In this document: positions 60,105 through 64,000 of the stretch, in pieces
Position numbering within the stretch: the stretch's first letter is position 1
How the letters are laid out: each line of letters starts with the position of its first letter
Source of the DNA: Diploscapter coronatus
Taxonomy: Eukaryota; Nematoda; Chromadorea; Rhabditida; Rhabditidae
Length of the DNA: 64,000 nt
Assembly: GCA_964036155.1 (NCBI GenBank)
Contig: OZ038423.1
Coordinates: forward strand, 44,097,249-44,161,248
Direction of reading: 5' to 3'
Position numbers and translations under genes: made by a program
The notes under the pieces: generated by a model
Told to the model about the DNA's origin: nothing
Database searches by the model: none
Seen by the model: the letters and a program-made list of their open reading frames with translations, nothing else

Positions 60105-61027
60105 AAAAGGAGGGGAATTTATTGTCGACCAGGAAAACGCAATTAAAGCAGTAAAAAAATTAATTACACCCAATTATCTCGTTCAGATATCCAAATAGAA
60201 GCAATTTCTGACATTTTGAGACCGAACACCCGCAGGAACTCGCCAGGAGAAGCGCTCGGAGAAGGCCGGAATGTCGGGGACGCGATTTTTCTCTAAAAAT
60301 TGTTCGATTTCTGCTAAAATTTTTTATTTTACGCGGTTCTAAAGTATTTCAGATATCAAAATAGTTGAAGGGCGTCAATGGGCATCGATTGAATATCAAA
60401 TTAGCCTGGAGCGCCACTTATGAACTACAGCAGAGACGCGAAAACGTACAAAATTCTTATTAGCCATTCTATGGAAATCTGTAGAATGGCTTGGCACAGT
60501 CCTCAAAATCATTTTCCTGAAAATAGTCCCTAGTAAGTAATCGAGGATGGAGAATCCGAAAATCGGGATCCTGGAGCTCCGATGCGCGTTATTTACGCTG
60601 TAGCGAATGTCGTACTGAAAAATTCAAAAATCGTTAGGAAACATCTAGGTAAGTCAAATTTGGTATCAAATGCTTCGTCTCGACGAGATAAGCAACTTTT
60701 GTTAAGAAACTTTTCCGATCTGATGCTTACATAAAAGTTATAGGCCGAAAACTATCAAAATTGCTCAACTTTCCAACATTTTCGATCAGTACGCTCGTAA
60801 AACGCAAATGGTACCTGATTTTATTGCATATTGTTTTACTCGAGCACTCAGGGAAGAAAATGGTATATAACATATGGCATAGAAGTGAGTGCTGTCTGAG
60901 AATTTAATTTTTTTCGAAGCGCGGTCAAATACCACTTTGAATAAAAAAATCATATCTCACTGATTATCAATGATAAGTTGATGATTATTTTTTTATTTGA
61001 TTACTATAAACATCCAGTTTATCAGAT
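60105..61027. repeat. Dispersed repeat C, copy 2
   Basis: Direct partner of 25105-26033, ending at TTTATCAGAT where the 72-bp MITE inserted. It is preceded (59654-60104) by unique sequence without a supported gene. Confidence 0.75.
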
Positions 61028-61099
61028 CAGACTTGGGACTTTTGGTCAAATTTGACCACCGCACCGCACCGCAGTTGCGGTGGAAAAGTCCCAAGTCTG
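61028..61099. mobile_element. 72-bp hAT-type MITE
   Basis: Perfect 16-bp inverted ends CAGACTTGGGACTTTT / AAAAGTCCCAAGTCTG enclose an inner palindrome GGTCAAATTTGACC and an 8-bp stem CCACCGCA/TGCGGTGG. The flanks TATCAGAT (61020-61027 and 61100-61107) are identical 8-bp target duplications. The paralogous sequence at about 26020 has a single TTATCAGA, the empty site. Confidence 0.9.
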
Positions 61100-61107
61100 T
61101 ATCAGAT

Positions 61108-61385
61108 ATCAAAAAAAAATTTTTTTTGCGAAGTTTGGCTAAAGTTGAATAATAAACGCTAAATACGGACGTCTTAGGCCCAAATGCCTCGGGAATTTTT
61201 GCAAAAACTATGACTCGACCCAGCTTCGATCTGGGGACCCTTAGTGCTTTACAACAGCTGTGTGTTAGACTAATGTGATGCCACTACACCATCGAGCCGA
61301 TGTTCGTCCGGTCTTACCTTCGGCTGTTCTTCTAGGCAAAACTAGGCGGGAAAAGGCATCGAGAAAGCGTTAGTTATTTTTGCAC
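61108..61385 (-). mobile_element. tRNA-derived SINE-like element, copy 3
   Basis: Minus-strand copy with the tRNA-like core at 61211-61298. The 3' end is an A run then a T run, directly abutting the 72-bp MITE's target duplication. The 5' end extends to the shared GTG(C/T)AAAAATAACTAACGC seen in copy 1. Its 5' part (from 61278) is duplicated with downstream sequence, leaving a partial SINE copy at 62114-62210. Confidence 0.75.
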
Positions 61386-62948
61386 CTTATCACTTTATTT
61401 ACGCAGATAATTTCTGCCTACTACCACGGTATTCTAGCCGGTGTTGAAAATTGTGAATTCTCTTGTGCTTTATACCTATTTGGTCGGTAAATTCCGATGA
61501 AATCCTACTCATTTTTATATAATTACAAAGTATCAAAATAAAACTTTATTTACATGGTGTAAAGAATAACGAGATATCAACCATCAACAAAATGTACACT
61601 GGCAAGTGAAGAGCGCGAGCAGATGAGTTTGTATTCGAACGCGAATTTTCAAAATTGTCTAACAAAGTTCTTCAAATCCTAGATAAATGAGAACGAATTT
61701 GTAACAATTCGCTATCTGAAAGGCATTGTTATTGCATTTTCATGAGAAAATCGTCGAATCGATACTGAGTCAAAATTTCGAAAAGTAGTGGCATTTCACA
61801 TTCCCGAAGAAAAAATCATAAAATGAAAGTCATCAGATAAGTTTACACCTGAAAGGCTTTATCTTTCTTGCAACTGCTAATTTTCGTGACACAAAGTTAT
61901 CGAAATAAAGTGGGCTTTGTAAAGTTCAGTGACTTTAAAGACGAGATTTCTTGATAAAGTTGGAAATTTGGAAAATCAGCTGCATCGCTGCAGAAAAACA
62001 TAAATGGTTTGTTGAGGAAAAGATCTCTTCCTTTGCTATTTTATATGCAAAGATGCAACTATTTCAATTACTTCTCCAGGTTGTTCATTTTTCTAGATTT
62101 TTTTACTTTTAAAATGCCACTACACCATCGAGCCGATGTTCGTCCGGTCTTACCTTCGGCTGTTCTTCTAGGCAAAACTAGGCGGGAAAAGGCATCGAGA
62201 AAGCGTGTTATTTTTGTACCTTATCACTTTATTTACGCAGATAATTTCTGCCTACTACCACTGTATTCTAGCCGGTGTCGAAACTTGTGAATTTTCCTAT
62301 GCTTTACCTATTATTATTTGATCGGTAAATTCTGATGAAATTTTATTGGTTTTTCTCTATATAATTACAAAGTGTCAAGATAAAACTTTATTTACATGAT
62401 GCAAAGAATAACGAGATATCAACCATCAACAAAATGTACATTGGCAAGTGAAGAGCGCGAGCAGATGAGTTTGTATTCGAACGCGAATTTTCAAAATTCT
62501 TCAAATCCTAGATAAATGAGAACGAATTTGTAACAATTCGCTATCTGAAAGGCATTGTTATTGCATTTTCATGAGAGAATCGTCGAATCGATACTGAGTC
62601 AAAATTTCGAAAAGTAGTGGCATTTCACATTTCCGAAGAAAAAATCATAAAATGAAAGTCATCAGATAAGTTTACACCTGAAAGGCTTTATCTTTCTTGC
62701 AACTGCTAATTTTCGTGACACAAAGTTATCGAAATAAAGTGGGCTTTGTAAAGTTCAGTGACTTTAAAGACGAGATTTCTTGATAAAGTTGGAAATTTGG
62801 AAAATCAGCTGCATCGCTGCAGAAAAACATAAATGGTTTGTTGAGGAAAAGATCTCTTCCTTTGCTATTTTATATGCAAAGATGCAACTATTTCAATTAC
62901 TTCTCCAGGTTGTTCATTTTTCAAGTTATAGATTTGTTTACTTTTGAA
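61278..62948. repeat. 836-bp tandem duplication
   Basis: Two units, 61278-62113 and 62114-62948, are near-identical apart from a 12-bp gap near 61660 and a few changes near the right ends. Each boundary carries ATGCCACTAC (61278, 62114, 62949). The first and second continue as SINE tRNA sequence (ACCATCGAG) and the third as mGluR 3' flank (TTTTGGCC). Confidence 0.9.
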
Positions 62949-62969
62949 ATGCCACTACTTTTGGCCTAG

Positions 62970-63949
62970 TCACAAAAAGGTGTCCTGTGCGGAGCTTGTC
63001 GTCGAGGTCGGGTGCGAGATTTTCCTGGACGCCCTTCTCCTCGTATCGGTTAATAAGGCCGTGTACTGATTCGGCTCGTCGTTCGTCAAACTCCCACACA
63101 ACTGACGAGAATTACAGTACGTTAAACCGCGCATACTGAAACAGGTTTTTATCGATTTTAATATTTCAAAAAATAATATTGTTGAGTGGGAAAATGTCTA
63201 GGTTCTTCTAGGGATATGAGATATTTTTAATGTTTTGAATGCTATTGGGAACTCTTAAAACAGAAAATAGTGGATTTTAATAAAAAATTCAACCCAATAA
63301 TATTAGTTTTAGCATGCCTTATTATTTAGTCCAAATAAAGTTTTTCTTCTATTTTTGTTATCTAAAACGAAATAAAGTATCCACATTTTGGCGTAAAATT
63401 TGAAATACAAGACATGGTGAGCAAAAAATTTCGTAATTTAATTTCTCGAACGCGATTAGTGTTTTAGTGCTTATTACAAACTGTAATTTAATCCAACGTT
63501 ATCAACCAAAATAACGCGGCAAAATGCATGCAAATTGAGAACGTATTATTACTCTTTGAATGAACTTTTTGGGCCCACGGACTTGTAATATTTGCTTCAA
63601 AATGTAGTTACAGCTGATATAGATACCGTTGACTCTCTGATAAGAAAGCGATTATTAGAAGTAATTTGAGCCTACTAATATCACAAACAAACCTAAGCTT
63701 ATGTTGAGCAGTTTTATGATTTTACACGATGAATAAGTGATATTTTTTTTATAATTTCTTTAAGAATGGATCATGAATACAAGCATAATTTTGAACAAAA
63801 TCCAACCTTTTGTTGAGCATATCACCCTCTTGTTTGCGGACGTTCTTTTCCTTCTCGAAAAGAATAATCCAGAGTTTCGGTGAGAATATACACACCAACG
63901 CCACATTGGCAGACATCGAAATCGAGATACACAAGGAGGTGGTTTGAAT
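62970..63949 (-). CDS. Metabotropic glutamate receptor, last two exons (partial)
   Basis: Exon 63949-63807 encodes the end of the class C GPCR membrane domain: SLCISISMSANVALVCIFSP, KLWIILFEKEKNVRKQ and EGDMLNK. TM7 with P-K-L-W-I-I-L followed by E-K-N-V-R is diagnostic for mGluRs. It joins in phase (AG|T) to exon 63135-62970, which encodes TYCNSRQLCGSLTNDEPNQY and TALLTDTRRRASRKI and ends AQDTFL with TGA at 62970-62972. The upstream ligand-binding and other TM exons lie beyond 64000. It is a neuronal G-protein-coupled glutamate receptor, orthologous to the nematode mgl group; which mgl cannot be told. An 836-bp tandem duplication begins 21 bases after the stop. Confidence 0.85.
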
Positions 63950-64000
63950 CTGAAAATTCAATAGAATAAGTTCAGATTTTTAGCTGAGCAATACATATTA

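Noticed and set aside
1..64000. CRISPR arrays, bacterial operons or prophage
   Set aside because: Intron-rich nematode DNA; regular repeats present are a satellite and tandem duplications, not spacer arrays.

Overview
The window looks like rhabditid-type nematode nuclear DNA. It is AT-rich, with many small exons bounded by GT donors and (T)TTTCAG acceptors. It carries an exact SL1 spliced-leader RNA gene, a U2 snRNA-like gene, nematode-style 7TM chemoreceptors, the 3' end of a metabotropic glutamate receptor, and TTAGGC-like interstitial repeats. I cannot name the species. Nothing prokaryotic, organellar or viral was recognised. All gene models are hand-spliced; outer coordinates are sounder than inner exon edges.

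Layout. 0.2-2.2 kb (+) and 3.6-7.0 kb (+): two 7TM chemoreceptor genes, the second with two small DNA transposons in its introns. 7.5-12.7 kb: dispersed repeats, a solo LTR with a 5-bp target duplication, telomere-like hexamers and copy 1 of a tRNA-derived SINE-like element. 13.4-15.0 kb (-): an Srx-like receptor. 15.2-18.3 kb: foldback elements, a U2-like RNA gene and an SL-RNA-like sequence inside a repeat also present at 7.5-8.4 kb. 19.5-20.8 kb (+): a tentative SOCS-box-like gene. 21.0-27.8 kb: MITEs, a 5'-truncated RTE-type retrotransposon and a 3.8-kb imperfect inverted repeat. 27.8-29.7 kb (-): a tentative MADF-like gene. 31.5-35.7 kb (+): an F-box gene. 36.2-38.5 kb: repeats and LTR-like modules. 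39.3-40.8 kb (+): a C2H2-type gene. 42.1-43.8 kb: SINE copy 2 and a satellite of about 177 bp period. 44.8-46.1 kb (-): an F-box/kelch gene. 46.8-47.2 kb: a divergent pair of SL RNA genes. 48.2-51.4 kb (-): a secreted VWA-domain protein. 52.5-53.3 kb (-): a fragment resembling the AP-3 beta C-terminus. 54.3-55.7 kb (-): a GIY-YIG-like nuclease. 55.7-58.9 kb (-): a C2H2 paralogue of the 39.3-kb gene. 59.4-62.9 kb: MITEs, SINE copy 3 and an 836-bp tandem duplication. 63.0-63.9 kb (-): the last two exons of an mGluR gene.

The genes do not form one pathway. The main themes are chemoreception, F-box substrate adaptors with different C-termini, and small RNAs of the splicing and trans-splicing machinery. 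The most interesting signals are the SL RNA set (one exact, one with a 1-nt deletion in the leader, two leader-divergent relatives in repeats), the tRNA-cored SINE whose A-box sequence seeded a tandem duplication beside the mGluR gene, the U2-like gene altered in its branch-site recognition motif, and an inverted segmental duplication in which one C2H2 copy lost a splice donor (GT to AT).
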